Below, piece after piece: positions 35,091 to 43,528 of a stretch of 64,000 nt of DNA. A model generated the notes under the pieces. The model ran no database searches, had not been told where the DNA came from, and saw only the letters and a list, made by a program, of their open reading frames with translations. Position 1 is the first letter of the stretch, and every line of letters begins with the position of its first letter. Location of the stretch: the NCBI RefSeq assembly GCF_000472925.1, contig NZ_AXAS01000009.1, positions 124,001 through 188,000 on the forward strand, given 5' to 3'. This DNA is from Bradyrhizobium sp. Ec3.3 (GTDB lineage Bacteria; Pseudomonadota; Alphaproteobacteria; Rhizobiales; Xanthobacteraceae). The translations under genes and the position numbers were made by a program.

Positions 35091-36053
35091 ATGACACGGC
35101 TGCGCTGTGCAATTCTCGACGACTATTTCAACATCGCCCAAGACGTCGCCGACTGGTCGAAGATCTCCGACCGTGTCGACGTCACGGTGTTCAACCATCC
35201 CTTCGCCTCCGAGCAGGCTGCGGCCGGCGCGCTCGGAGATTTCGAGATCATCTGCGCGATGCGCGAGCGCACGGCGTTTCCCAAGAGCCTGTTCGAGGCG
35301 CTCCCCAAGCTGAAGCTGCTGCTGACCTCCGGCATGCGCAACGCCGCGATCGACATGGCGGCGGCGAAGGCGCGCGACGTCGTGGTCTGCGGCACGCAAT
35401 ATTCCCGCGATCCGACCGCCGGGCTGACCATGGGCCTGATCCTGGAATTGACCCGCGGCATCGGCCGCGAGAACGCGCGCATGCATGCGGGCGAGCCCTG
35501 GCAGACTTTTGCCGGCATCGAAATCGAGGGCCGGACGCTTGGCGTTGTCGGGCTCGGCAAGCTCGGCAGCAAGGTCGCGGGCATCGCGAAGTCGTTCGGC
35601 ATGAACGTCATCGCATGGAGCCCCAACCTGACGGCCGAGAAATGCGGAGAACTCGGCGTCGGCTACGCCAGCAAGGAAGAGCTGTTTGCGAAGGCCGATA
35701 TCATCACCATCCACGTGGTGCTGAGCGAGCGCTCGCGGGGACTGGTCGGCGCCGCCGATCTCGCGCGGATGAAGCCGACCGCCTATCTCGTCAACACCGC
35801 GCGTGGGCCGATCGTCGACGAGGCGGCGCTGCTCGAGGCGCTGCAACAGAAGAAGATCGCGGGTGCCGGCATCGACGTGTTCTCGATCGAGCCGCTGCCG
35901 ACCGATCATCCAATCCGCAAGCTCGACAATGTCGTGCTGACGCCGCACCTCGGCTACGCCACCGCGGACGGGCTACGCATCCATTACGGCCAGATGGTCG
36001 AGGCGATCGACGCCTGGACGAAGGGCAGCGAGCCACAGCGAAGGCTCACCTGA
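35091..36053 (+). CDS. D-2-hydroxyacid dehydrogenase family protein
   Basis: 320 aa. NAD-binding motif [20 protein letters not shown]; substrate-binding arginine/glutamate/histidine signatures are in [40 protein letters not shown] and [15 protein letters not shown] (His as general acid). [16 protein letters not shown] segment ([19 protein letters not shown]) replaces the more usual E/T loop. Start at 35091 is supported by the family N-terminus. The upstream codons to 34992 are Arg/Pro-rich and not conserved. Substrate and partner genes are not evident. Confidence 0.92.
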   Translation: MTRLRCAILDDYFNIAQDVADWSKISDRVDVTVFNHPFASEQAAAGALGDFEIICAMRERTAFPKSLFEALPKLKLLLTSGMRNAAIDMAAAKARDVVVCGTQYSRDPTAGLTMGLILELTRGIGRENARMHAGEPWQTFAGIEIEGRTLGVVGLGKLGSKVAGIAKSFGMNVIAWSPNLTAEKCGELGVGYASKEELFAKADIITIHVVLSERSRGLVGAADLARMKPTAYLVNTARGPIVDEAALLEALQQKKIAGAGIDVFSIEPLPTDHPIRKLDNVVLTPHLGYATADGLRIHYGQMVEAIDAWTKGSEPQRRLT

Positions 36054-36146
36054 TCAAAACTCCGCAACCGTCATTGCGAGCGTCTGGTGACACCGAGCCG
36101 CGCGGAGATGGGGAGGTGCTCGTCTCATCACAGGCGCCCTTCGCGT

Positions 36147-36476
36147 TCAACCGCCCGATCCGTCAAACAGCTGCAGATAATCCTTGAGATAGAAATGTAT
36201 CGCCTGGTCGGCCAAGAACAGTAACAAAACACTCGACAGCAGGATCGCCCCCATCCTGACGATGTCTCTCCGGCTATTTATGCGATACGCGCGGTAAATG
36301 AGATAGGCGGCTACAGCGCCCCATGCCCACATCAAGATCTCGTCCGGAAAGTCACGCGCCGCACCATATGCGGTCTCGCTTGGGTATCCGTGTGAGCGGA
36401 CCGCGAGAGAAAGGACCGACATTGCGGGCATCAGCGAGAACGAAATCGCCAACATAGAGCGATATGCCCACGTCAT
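36147..36476 (-). CDS. Small membrane protein with signal-like N-terminus (paralogue A)
   Basis: 109 aa. N-terminal helix MTWAYRSMLAISFSLMPAMS, second hydrophobic segment at DEILMWAWGAVAAYLIYRAY, third at MGAILLSSVLLLFLADQAIH. The C-terminus is HFYLKDYLQLFDGSGG. It aligns with the next gene (36520-36861) over about 55 residues (YLIYRAYRINSRR, ILLSSVLLLF). Lower GC than neighbours. A TTG two codons upstream (36482) is also possible. No family name is known to me. Confidence 0.65.
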   Translation of the reverse strand: MTWAYRSMLAISFSLMPAMSVLSLAVRSHGYPSETAYGAARDFPDEILMWAWGAVAAYLIYRAYRINSRRDIVRMGAILLSSVLLLFLADQAIHFYLKDYLQLFDGSGG

Positions 36477-36519
36477 GAGCAAGCACCTGCGGGTTCACGG
36501 AGCCAGATATTCTATTCCG

Positions 36520-36861
36520 TCATCCGCCCTGCCCGAAATCGAGTTGCAGATAGTCCTTGAGATAGAAATCGACAGCGTGTTTGGCAGACAAGAACAACAA
36601 AACGTACGACAGCAGAATCACCCCGAGATGGACAACGCCTCTCCGATTATTTACGCGGAATGCGCGGTAGATGAGATAGAGCGCTAACGCGAAGCTTACC
36701 CAGATCAAAACCTGTCGAGGAAGTTCAACCGCCCTATCATACTCGGTAATATGGCTATCGGGAAAACCTGCAAACATCAAAGAGAATACAAGATCCTGGG
36801 CAAAGGCTAACGGCGTCAGCGAAAACAAAACTGCCAATAGCGCGCGAGATGTCCGTTTCAT
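36520..36861 (-). CDS. Small membrane protein (paralogue B)
   Basis: 113 aa. N-terminal signal anchor MKRTSRALLAVLFSLTPLAF, then VLIWVSFALALYLIYRAFRV and LGVILLSYVLLFLSAKHAVD. The C-terminus is DFYLKDYLQLDFGQGG, nearly the same as in paralogue A. The pair is tandem, on the same strand, with a 43-bp gap. GC content and codon use are visibly lower than in flanking genes, which suggests acquired DNA. Function unknown. Confidence 0.65.
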   Translation of the reverse strand: MKRTSRALLAVLFSLTPLAFAQDLVFSLMFAGFPDSHITEYDRAVELPRQVLIWVSFALALYLIYRAFRVNNRRGVVHLGVILLSYVLLFLSAKHAVDFYLKDYLQLDFGQGG

Positions 36862-37024
36862 GCACCGAACCACGCGATCATTTCAGCCCGCCAATATTCT
36901 CGCGGCGTGGTTCGAAGGTGAGCCGTCCAGGTTGTCTTGACCTTGCGGCGTGGCGCGTGATCCCATTTGCAGCCGCCCAGGTCTTGCCCTATCGGAGCAG
37001 GTCAGGACACTCCAGACAGGAGAC

Positions 37025-38254
37025 CTAGCGCACCGTGACGGGCGCCGGCAGCGGCGGCACCACGGTCGGCTGCGCGCCCGGGGCCGGGCCGGCTTGAGCG
37101 GCCATCGGGGCAGGCGCAGCAATGCCGGGCGCCGGCGCAGCAGATGCGGTCGCTGTACCCGGCGGCGGGCCGCCCGGCATCACGACGACGCGGGTGCCAA
37201 CCTTGACGCGATCGAACAGGTCGGAGACGTCCTCGTTCAGCATGCCGATGCAGCCCGAGGAGACGAACTTGCCGATCGTCGAGGGCTGGTTGGTGCCGTG
37301 GATGCGGTAGACGGTCGAGCCGAGATACATTGCGCGCGCGCCGAGCGGATTGCCGGGACCGCCGGCCATGAAGCGCGGCAGATAGGGCTGGCGTTCGATC
37401 ATTTCCGTCGGCGGATGCCAATCCGGCCACTCAGCCTTGCGGGTGATCTTTTGCACGCCGGTCCAGGTGAAACCGTCGCGACCGACGCGCACGCCGTAGC
37501 GGATCGCACGGCCACTGCCGAGCACATAGTAAAGGTAGGTGTTCGGGGTATCGACGACGAGCGTGCCGGCCGGCTCCTTGGTCTGGAACGCGACTTCCTG
37601 GCGGCGCAGGTTCGGCGACAACTGCGTGGGCGCAGCGTCAGGCTGCTCCTCGGGGGGAAGCGCCGCAACCGTCATCGGTTGGCCATTCGGACCGGCAGGC
37701 CGGACGGCGCCGGTCGCGGCGGGTCCACCGACGCCTTCCGGCGGACGCAGACCGTCATCGGCGCCCTGCGGCGCGGCCGGACGGTCGGCATAGATCACTG
37801 CGGGCGGGCCCGCGGGGCGGCCATAGCGGGGATCATCCGGCGACATCACCGGGCCCTGCGGCGCATTGTTGGAATAGACCGGCGCACCGGCCGGACGGCC
37901 GTAACGCGGATCGTCCGGCGACATCACCGGGCCCTGGGGCGCGTTGTTGGAGTAGACCGGGGCACCCGCGGGGCGGCCATAGCGCGGATCATCCGGCGAC
38001 ATCACCGGACCGGACGGGCCGGGCGGCGGCAGCGCGGCAGAATTCCGCGGCTGCTGCGGCGGCATCGCGTCGTCGTCATCATCGAGCGCGTCGAAATTCG
38101 GCACGCGGTCGCCGGGACGATATTCGGACGGGTAGCCCTGCTGGTAGACCGGGGCCTGCTGGACCGGATAGCTCTGCTGAGCCTGCGCGAGCGAGGTTCC
38201 CGCCGCAGCGGCTGTCGCGGCAGCGCAAATCGTCAGAAAATGTTTGATCATCAT
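37025..38254 (-). CDS. L,D-transpeptidase (YkuD) with proline-rich tandem-repeat linker
   Basis: 409 aa. Signal peptide MMIKHFLTICAAATAAAAGT, cleavage near AQA. Residues about 28-200 are a Pro/Tyr/Gln-rich linker with a 26-residue unit repeated (GPVMSPDDPRYGRPAG... at 82 and 108, partial third at 134). The catalytic YkuD domain is at about 225-365 with His319 (VYRIHGTN) and the nucleophile Cys335 (KFVSSGCIGMLNEDV). This enzyme makes 3-3 cross-links or anchors proteins in peptidoglycan, and is periplasmic. Adjacent ATGs at 38254 and 38251. The C-terminal 45 residues are Pro/Ala-rich. The repeat number probably varies between strains. Confidence 0.92.
   Translation of the reverse strand: MMIKHFLTICAAATAAAAGTSLAQAQQSYPVQQAPVYQQGYPSEYRPGDRVPNFDALDDDDDAMPPQQPRNSAALPPPGPSGPVMSPDDPRYGRPAGAPVYSNNAPQGPVMSPDDPRYGRPAGAPVYSNNAPQGPVMSPDDPRYGRPAGPPAVIYADRPAAPQGADDGLRPPEGVGGPAATGAVRPAGPNGQPMTVAALPPEEQPDAAPTQLSPNLRRQEVAFQTKEPAGTLVVDTPNTYLYYVLGSGRAIRYGVRVGRDGFTWTGVQKITRKAEWPDWHPPTEMIERQPYLPRFMAGGPGNPLGARAMYLGSTVYRIHGTNQPSTIGKFVSSGCIGMLNEDVSDLFDRVKVGTRVVVMPGGPPPGTATASAAPAPGIAAPAPMAAQAGPAPGAQPTVVPPLPAPVTVR
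37808..38011. repeat. Coding tandem repeat, 78-bp unit (2.6 copies)
   Basis: Lies within the L,D-transpeptidase gene: 38011-37934, 37933-37856 and a partial third unit 37855-37808. The amino-acid unit GPVMSPDDPRYGRPAGAPVY is identical in the first two copies, while DNA differs at silent positions. Copy number could change by slippage or recombination. Confidence 0.85.
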
Positions 38255-38613
38255 CGCCCTAGTTTAGACCCCCGGCCCAACCGGACCGTTAACGGCACAT
38301 GGACGAAGATCGCGGCACATTCAAGACAAAACAGGCCGATTTGGGCCTGATTTGGTGATTTGTGATCGGCAGCGCGACCGTTGCTTCGGTGCATCACGGA
38401 CCGGAAATCGCGCGGGCGCGCAGGTCGCCGGACTCTCCGCCCCCGATTTTTGCGGAACGGCTCAGGAGTGTTCGGGTATTCTCGAATCAGCCTGATTCGC
38501 CCTCCGCTTTGACCAGCTTCCCGCGCGGCGAACGCGGCAACTCAGTACCGTAACCGCGTTCAGATGGCTCAAGGGCCTTGGCACCAACCTGCCAAGGCGG
38601 AAATTGCGCTTCG
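38255..38613. other. 359-bp intergenic region with a hairpin before the next gene
   Basis: No gene is supported; a 63-codon ORF at 38362-38553 lacks a ribosome site and family features. At 38576-38597 CCTTGGCA and TGCCAAGG form a perfect 8-bp inverted repeat with a 6-nt loop, 16 bp before the next ATG. The region should hold divergent promoters for the transpeptidase and the Pro/Ala-rich gene. Confidence 0.5.
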
Positions 38614-39381
38614 ATGCTTCCCGGCTTTCGCTTCCTGTTTGCCGCGATCCTGTTGTCTACCTCCATCCTGGTGTTCGGCTTAGGGGCCGCCGCGCTGCTG
38701 CGGGCGACGCATGAGCAGTTCGTCAGCAATCCGTCCTGGCGAAACGGCCCGCAGGAGCAGGTGTTTGCGCAAGCGACCGAGCCGGTGCTCGCGGCGCTCC
38801 GCGCCGAGCCGCTGCCGCCCTCGACGTCGGTGCGAGACGAGGTCCCGACCGTCGGCCTTCCCGAAAGCGGACCTGAACAGGTTGCCGCACTGACACCGGA
38901 GATGGGCAGCGAGCCGGTGGCATCGGCTGCCGGCGAACCGGCCGCTGCTGAAGCGCCCCCTCCGCCGGCCGAGATACCGGCGCCGCAATCCGCATCGGCC
39001 GAAACCACAGCTTCGACCAGCGAGACCATGCCCGCTACCGGCGAGGCGGTGCCGACGCCGGTCGCCTCACCCGAGCCGCAACAGGCTGACGCCGCCAGCC
39101 CCGCGCCATCGGAAACAATTACAGAGGTCGCAGCGCTCGCTGCTGCCACGACGGTCGTCGCGCAGGATCCGCCGGCGAAAGCGAAGGCCGCGAGCGACAC
39201 GGCCGACAAGCAGGCCACCAAGCAGCGCGCGCATAAGAAACGCCACCCGATCGTGCGGCGCCCGCCACCACCGCCAATGCCAGGGCAGCAGATCTTCAAT
39301 CCCTTCGCCACGCAGCCGCTACAGCAGTATCAGCAGCAATATCAGCAGCCGGCCTACGCGGCGACCACCCGCACACGCTGA
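38614..39381 (+). CDS. Membrane-anchored Pro/Ala-rich hypothetical protein
   Basis: 255 aa from the ATG at 38614. N-terminal membrane helix (FRFLFAAILLSTSILVFGLG) followed by a long Pro/Ala/Glu-rich region (for example APPPPAEIPAPQSASAE), then a basic stretch RAHKKRHPIVRRPPPPP and a Gln/Tyr-rich C-terminus (QQYQQQYQQPAY). Disordered, single-pass. The composition is typical of rhizobial envelope proteins of unknown function. A TTG 12 codons upstream (38578) is less likely. Not in an operon; convergent with sseA. Confidence 0.65.
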   Translation: MLPGFRFLFAAILLSTSILVFGLGAAALLRATHEQFVSNPSWRNGPQEQVFAQATEPVLAALRAEPLPPSTSVRDEVPTVGLPESGPEQVAALTPEMGSEPVASAAGEPAAAEAPPPPAEIPAPQSASAETTASTSETMPATGEAVPTPVASPEPQQADAASPAPSETITEVAALAAATTVVAQDPPAKAKAASDTADKQATKQRAHKKRHPIVRRPPPPPMPGQQIFNPFATQPLQQYQQQYQQPAYAATTRTR

Positions 39382-39388
39382 GCGGACC

Positions 39389-40243
39389 TCACGCCGGCCC
39401 CGTCGCAATGGCCGGGCCGCCTTCCTGGCCCCATTCCGACCATGATCCGTCATAAAGCGCGGTGTTGGTGACGCCTAACCGATAGAGCGCGAGCGTCAGC
39501 ACGCCGGCGGAAACGCCGGAGCCGCAGCTCGTCACGATCGGTGCGTCGAGCTTGACCCCCGCGCCGGTAAACGCCTTCCGCAGATCATCGAGCGGCTTCA
39601 TTTCGCCGGTCGCGGCATCGAACAATTGGGCGTAGGGCACGTTGCGGGCGCCCGGGATGTGGCCGGAGCGGATGCCCGGCCGCGGCTCCGCGGCGCGGCC
39701 CTCGAAGCGCTCTGCCGGACGCGCATCGATCACCTGCTCGGCACGGCTTTCGACGTTGGCGATCAACTGCTGCATGCTGCGCACGCGCTTCGGATCGTAG
39801 CTTGCCTTGAACGTCGCGGGCTTCGGCTTCACCTCGCCGCCCTCCACGGGACGCCCCTCTGCGCGCCACTTCTTCAGCCCGCCATTGAGGATGCGCACGT
39901 TGCTGTGGCCGTAGGACAAAAACATCCACCACGCCCGCGGTGCGGCGACCCAGCCGCCGGCATCGTAGATTACGACGGTATCGGCATTGCCGATGCCGAG
40001 AATGCCAACGTCACGGCCGAATTGCTCGGCGCTCGGGAACATGTGCGGCAACGGGTTGGAATGGTCGGACACCGCGTCGACATCGAAGAACACCGCTCCC
40101 GGCAGATGCGCGGCGAGATAGTCGTCCTTCGGCAGCGGCAGCACGCCCGGCAGCTTGAAGGTGGCGTCGAGCACCTTCACGTTGGCATCGTTGATGTGGG
40201 CGGCGAGCCATTCGGTGGAGACGAGGGGATCGGTGGTGGTCAT
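39389..40243 (-). CDS. sseA: 3-mercaptopyruvate/thiosulfate sulfurtransferase
   Basis: 284 aa with two rhodanese domains. The C-terminal active loop is VTSCGSGVSAGVLTLAL, where the cysteine in CGSGV carries the persulfide; the motif is of the 3-mercaptopyruvate type (CG[S/T]GVTA). The N-terminal inactive domain has KVLDATFKLPG, HLPGAVFFDVDAVSD and HMFPSAEQFGRDVG. AAGGAA lies 9 bp before the ATG at 40243; an ATG at 40252 is also possible. The enzyme moves sulfur from mercaptopyruvate or thiosulfate to an acceptor. A single-domain rhodanese lies 206 bp upstream on the same strand. Confidence 0.92.
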   Translation of the reverse strand: MTTTDPLVSTEWLAAHINDANVKVLDATFKLPGVLPLPKDDYLAAHLPGAVFFDVDAVSDHSNPLPHMFPSAEQFGRDVGILGIGNADTVVIYDAGGWVAAPRAWWMFLSYGHSNVRILNGGLKKWRAEGRPVEGGEVKPKPATFKASYDPKRVRSMQQLIANVESRAEQVIDARPAERFEGRAAEPRPGIRSGHIPGARNVPYAQLFDAATGEMKPLDDLRKAFTGAGVKLDAPIVTSCGSGVSAGVLTLALYRLGVTNTALYDGSWSEWGQEGGPAIATGPA

Positions 40244-40316
40244 TGCATGCATTTCCTTGTCGTCATTCCGGGGCGCGCGTGAGCGAGGTTGAAGCAGTGC
40301 GCGTCAAAACGCCGCT

Positions 40317-40419
40317 GTCATCGCCCGGCTTGAACCGGGCGATCCAGTATTCCAGAGGCGGTCGCGATTGAGCCGAGAGGCCGCGGCGTACTGGATTCCC
40401 CGCTTTCGCGGGGAATGAC
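40317..40419. repeat. CATTCCCCGC-type repeat, left copy
   Basis: Contains a GCCCGGC-TTGAA-CCGGGC hairpin (left) and a CCCCGC-TTTC-GCGGGG hairpin (right). Bases 40375-40419 are the exact reverse complement of 43529-43573, a 45-bp perfect match. A half-length fragment of another REP class is next to it at 40262-40288. Confidence 0.85.
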
Positions 40420-40449
40420 GCCGGAGCTGGGAGTGACAGCGAAGCACCC

Positions 40450-40860
40450 TCACCCCTTCTTCGGCTCCCACTTTTCCACCGGCCCGCCGGCATCGCGCCA
40501 GGCGGCATAACCGCCGGCGATGTGGGCGACGGGTTTGAGACCCATGTCCTGCGCGGTCTTGGCGGCGAGCGCGGAGCGCAGGCCGCCGGCGCAATGGAAG
40601 ACGAACTTCTTGTCCTCCTGGAAGATCGGCTTCGCATAGGGGCTCTGCGGATCGATCCAGAATTCGAGCATGCCGCGGGTACAGGCAAACGCGCCGGGAA
40701 TGCGGCCGTCGCGCTCGATCTCGCGGGGGTCGCGGATGTCGACGATCACGACGTCGCCGCTCTTGGAGATTTCGATGGCGTCCTTGGCGGTGAGCGTTTC
40801 GATCTCGGCATTGGCCTCGTCGACCAGCGCCTTGATGCCGCGGGTGATGTTTTGGGGCAT
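40450..40860 (-). CDS. Single-domain rhodanese-like protein
   Basis: 136 aa from the ATG at 40860 (GAGGGAG upstream). The active loop is VFHCAGGLRSALAAKT (CxxGxR type, Cys in HCAGG), and DVVIVDIRDPREIERDGRIP is the usual CH2A strand. The N-terminal 30 residues are helical (GIKALVDEANAEIETLTAKD). Such proteins move sulfane sulfur or act as persulfide sensors. It lies between the VWA gene and sseA on the same strand, with REP elements in both gaps, and may belong to a sulfur-linked transcription unit. Confidence 0.9.
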   Translation of the reverse strand: MPQNITRGIKALVDEANAEIETLTAKDAIEISKSGDVVIVDIRDPREIERDGRIPGAFACTRGMLEFWIDPQSPYAKPIFQEDKKFVFHCAGGLRSALAAKTAQDMGLKPVAHIAGGYAAWRDAGGPVEKWEPKKG

Positions 40861-40884
40861 GTGCTTCTCCCTCGTTTCTCTCTC

Positions 40885-40988
40885 GTCATTCCGGGGCGCG
40901 CGCAGTGCGAGCCCGGAATCCATTCTTCCACTGACACCGCGGCCCGATGGGATTCCGGGCTCGATGCTTCGCATCGCCCCGGAATGAC
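40885..40988. repeat. REP element (GTCATTCCGGGGC type)
   Basis: 104 bp bounded by GTCATTCCGGGGC and CCCCGGAATGAC, with ATTCCATTCTTCC-like inner arms. Same family as 11301, 12779 and 14283. It lies between the rhodanese and VWA genes; a truncated copy is at 40262-40288. Confidence 0.8.
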
Positions 40989-40999
40989 AGCGTGTGTGG

Positions 41000-42175
41000 T
41001 CAGTGCGTCAGCTCCTTCATCGCGCCCTCGAGCCCCTCGATGGTGATCGGGAACATGCGGTTGGCGAAGATGCGGCGGATGATGGTGGTCGATTCCGAAT
41101 AGTCCCAGTGCTTCTGCTGCACCGGGTTCAGCCACACCGCATGCGGATAGGTGCGGATGATGCGATCGAGCCAGACCGAGCCCGGCTCCTCGTTGACGTG
41201 CTCGACCGAGCCGCCCGGCACCATGATCTCGTAAGGCGACATCGAGGCGTCGCCGACGAACACGACCTTGTAGTCGTGCGGATATTTGTGCAGCACGTCC
41301 CAGGTCGGCGTGCGGTCGGTGAAACGCCGCTTGTTCTGCTTCCACACGCCCTCATAGAGGCAGTTGTGGAAGTAGAAATACTCCATGTGCTTGAACTCGC
41401 TCTTCGCCGCCGAGAACAGCTCCTCGACCTGCTCGATATGCGAATCCATCGAGCCGCCGATGTCGAAGAACACCAGCAGCTTGACCGCGTTGCGCCGCTC
41501 GGGGCGCATGACGACGTCGAGATAGCCGTGGTTGGCGGTTTGCTTGATCGTATTGTCGAGATCGAGTTCGTCCGGCGCACCGGTGCGGGCGAATTTGCGC
41601 AGGCGGCGCAGCGCGACCTTGATGTTGCGGATGCCAAGCTCGACATTGCCGTCGAGATCCTTGAACTCGCGCTTGTCCCACACTTTCACGGCACGGTTGT
41701 TGCGGTTCTTCTCCTGCCCGATGCGCACGCCCTCGGGATTGTAGCCATAGGCGCCGAACGGCGAGGTGCCGGCGGTGCCGATCCATTTGCTGCCGCCCTG
41801 ATGGCGGCCCTTCTGCTCCTCGAGCCGCTTCTTCAGAGTCTCCATGAGCTTGTCCCAGCCCATGGCCTCGATCTGCTTCTTCTCTTCTTCCGTGAGGTAC
41901 TTTTCGGCGAGCTTCTTCAGCCACTCCTCGGGGATCTCCGCCTTGTCCATGGCGTCGAGCAGGCTTTCCAGCCCCTTGAACACGGTGCCGAAGACGCGGT
42001 CGAACTTGTCGAGGTTGCGCTCGTCCTTCACCAGCGAGGCGCGCGACAGATAGTAGAAATTCTCGACCTTGTAGTCCGCGAGGTCGGCGTCGAGCGCCTC
42101 CATCAGCGTGAGGTATTCGCGCAGCGTCACAGGGACCTGCGCGTCGCGCAATGAGGTGAAGAATTGCAGGAACAT
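41000..42175 (-). CDS. VWA/CoxE-like domain protein
   Basis: 391 aa. N-terminal helical part MFLQFFTSLRDAQVPVTLRE, then a basic linker, and a C-terminal von Willebrand A domain with LLVFFDIGGSMDSHIEQV as the metal-site strand (a DxGGS variant), followed by KVVFVGDASMSPYEIM. It resembles the CoxE-like partners of MoxR AAA+ ATPases, which act as chaperones that insert metal cofactors or remodel complexes. The MoxR gene is 0.5 kb away but on the opposite strand. No other metalloenzyme subunit genes lie near. Confidence 0.9.
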   Translation of the reverse strand: MFLQFFTSLRDAQVPVTLREYLTLMEALDADLADYKVENFYYLSRASLVKDERNLDKFDRVFGTVFKGLESLLDAMDKAEIPEEWLKKLAEKYLTEEEKKQIEAMGWDKLMETLKKRLEEQKGRHQGGSKWIGTAGTSPFGAYGYNPEGVRIGQEKNRNNRAVKVWDKREFKDLDGNVELGIRNIKVALRRLRKFARTGAPDELDLDNTIKQTANHGYLDVVMRPERRNAVKLLVFFDIGGSMDSHIEQVEELFSAAKSEFKHMEYFYFHNCLYEGVWKQNKRRFTDRTPTWDVLHKYPHDYKVVFVGDASMSPYEIMVPGGSVEHVNEEPGSVWLDRIIRTYPHAVWLNPVQQKHWDYSESTTIIRRIFANRMFPITIEGLEGAMKELTH

Positions 42176-42298
42176 GGGTGACAGATTGCCCGTCGGATGG
42201 CTCCCGTCAAGAGGCGCGGCTTTCGGCCGAGGTCTGGACCGGGAGGCTTTTTGCTCTAGAATTGCCGCGCTTCAGGCTTGGTTTTGGGGATCTTTGCC

Positions 42299-42544
42299 AT
42301 GGGAATTATCGCAGCGCTGATCATTGGCGCGATTGCTGGCTGGCTCGCCGGGAAAATAGTCCACGGGGCGGGATTTGGCCTCATCGGCAACATCGTGGTC
42401 GGCATCATCGGCGCGCTGGTCGCGGGCTGGATCCTGCCGCAGCTCGGCGTCGGACTCGCCACCGGCACGTTCGGCTCGATCCTGGACGCCACGATCGGCG
42501 CGGTGATTGTGCTCGTCATCCTTTCGCTGATAAAACGGGCTTGA
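42299..42544 (+). CDS. GlsB/YeaQ/YmgE family stress-response membrane protein
   Basis: 81 aa. MGIIAALIIGAIAGWLAGKI and FGLIGNIVVGIIGALVAGWI are the typical glycine-rich helices of the transglycosylase-associated (TagE-like) family, and the third helix is TIGAVIVLVILSLIKRA. The start at 42299 follows GGGGATC. It is a tiny inner-membrane protein of unknown role, induced by stress in some bacteria. It lies between the divergent VWA and MoxR genes, in the MoxR orientation. Confidence 0.9.
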   Translation: MGIIAALIIGAIAGWLAGKIVHGAGFGLIGNIVVGIIGALVAGWILPQLGVGLATGTFGSILDATIGAVIVLVILSLIKRA

Positions 42545-42561
42545 AAAGCTTGACCTAACCC

Positions 42562-42588
42562 GGAACGGCCGCTCGGAGCGGCCGTTCC
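42562..42588. terminator. GC-rich hairpin after the GlsB-like gene
   Basis: Stem GGAACGGCCGCT / AGCGGCCGTTCC with a 3-nt loop, 17 bp after the stop. No T-tract follows, so it is either an attenuator or a structural stop between the GlsB-like and MoxR genes. Confidence 0.5.
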
Positions 42589-42637
42589 CATGTTGTGGCG
42601 GAGGTGCACCTCGCCCGATGACCAACAAGGACGCGCG

Positions 42638-43480
42638 ATGAAGTTTACCGGCACCAAGGACTATGTTGCGACCGACGATCTCAAGGTCGCCGTCAACGCC
42701 TCGATCGTGCTGGAGCGCCCGCTGCTGGTGAAGGGCGAGCCCGGCACCGGCAAGACGGTGCTGGCCGAGGAAGTTGCGAAAGCGCTGAATGCGCCACTCC
42801 TCACCTGGCACATCAAGTCCACCACCAAGGCGCAGCAGGGCCTCTACGAATACGACGCGGTCTCGCGCCTGCGCGATAGCCAGCTTGGCGATGCCCGCGT
42901 GTCCGACATCAAGAACTACATCAAGCGCGGCAAGCTGTGGGACGCCTTCACCGCCGAGCAGCGCCCGGTGCTGCTGATCGACGAGATCGACAAGGCCGAC
43001 ATCGAGTTTCCGAACGACCTACTGCTCGAGCTCGACCGCATGGAATTCCATGTCTACGAGACCGGTGAGACGATCAAGGCGAAGCAGCGCCCGATCATGA
43101 TGATCACCTCCAACAACGAGAAGGAGCTGCCGGACGCCTTCCTGCGCCGCTGCTTCTTCCACTACATCAAATTCCCCGACGCCGAGACCATGGGCCGCAT
43201 CGTCGACGTCCACTTCCCCGGCATCAAGAAGCGCCTGGTCGAAGAAGCCTTACGCATCTTCTTCGAGGTGCGCGAGGTGCCCGGCCTGAAGAAGAAGCCC
43301 TCGACCTCCGAGCTGCTCGACTGGCTCAAGCTGCTCCTCAACGAGGAGATGACGCCGGAACAGCTCCGCGAACGCGACCCGCGCAAACTGATCCCACCGC
43401 TGCACGGCGCGCTGCTGAAGAACGAACAGGACGTGCACCTATTCGAGCGGCTGGCGTTCTTGAGCCGGCGGGAAGTGTAA
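42638..43480 (+). CDS. MoxR-family AAA+ ATPase
   Basis: 280 aa. Walker A is GEPGTGKT at residues 33-40, Walker B LLIDEIDKAD, sensor 1 MMITSNNEKELPDAFLRRCF (with the arginine finger in LRRC). The C-terminal lid follows (LDWLKLLLNEEMTPEQLRER). These ATPases work with VWA proteins as cofactor-insertion or assembly chaperones. The ATG at 42638 starts at MKFTGTKDYVATDDL, the family N-terminus. It is read in the opposite direction from its presumed VWA partner, with GlsB between. Confidence 0.93.
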   Translation: MKFTGTKDYVATDDLKVAVNASIVLERPLLVKGEPGTGKTVLAEEVAKALNAPLLTWHIKSTTKAQQGLYEYDAVSRLRDSQLGDARVSDIKNYIKRGKLWDAFTAEQRPVLLIDEIDKADIEFPNDLLLELDRMEFHVYETGETIKAKQRPIMMITSNNEKELPDAFLRRCFFHYIKFPDAETMGRIVDVHFPGIKKRLVEEALRIFFEVREVPGLKKKPSTSELLDWLKLLLNEEMTPEQLRERDPRKLIPPLHGALLKNEQDVHLFERLAFLSRREV

Positions 43481-43528
43481 GCCCTCCCTCTGTCGCAACG
43501 GCGCGGCGCCGTTGCTCCAACCACCGCT

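Noticed and set aside
34505..35948. Extension of the ettA frame to a 1031-codon fusion
   Set aside because: The added part is antisense to the dehydrogenase gene and shows no protein family; the ettA N-terminus [13 protein letters not shown] is at 34502.
37808..38011. Regularly spaced repeats considered as a CRISPR array
   Set aside because: The units are adjacent without spacers, are coding, and lie in an open frame of the L,D-transpeptidase.
38362..38553. 63-codon plus-strand ORF in the intergenic region before the Pro/Ala-rich gene
   Set aside because: It has no ribosome site, no membrane or family feature, and a composition like random GC-rich DNA.
40885..40988. Repeat considered as an insertion-sequence end
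   Set aside because: It has no transposase gene or target duplication and recurs as a short REP element at other positions.
42562..42588. Hairpin called as a strong rho-independent terminator
   Set aside because: The stem is perfect but no T-tract follows; it is listed only as a possible structural stop.
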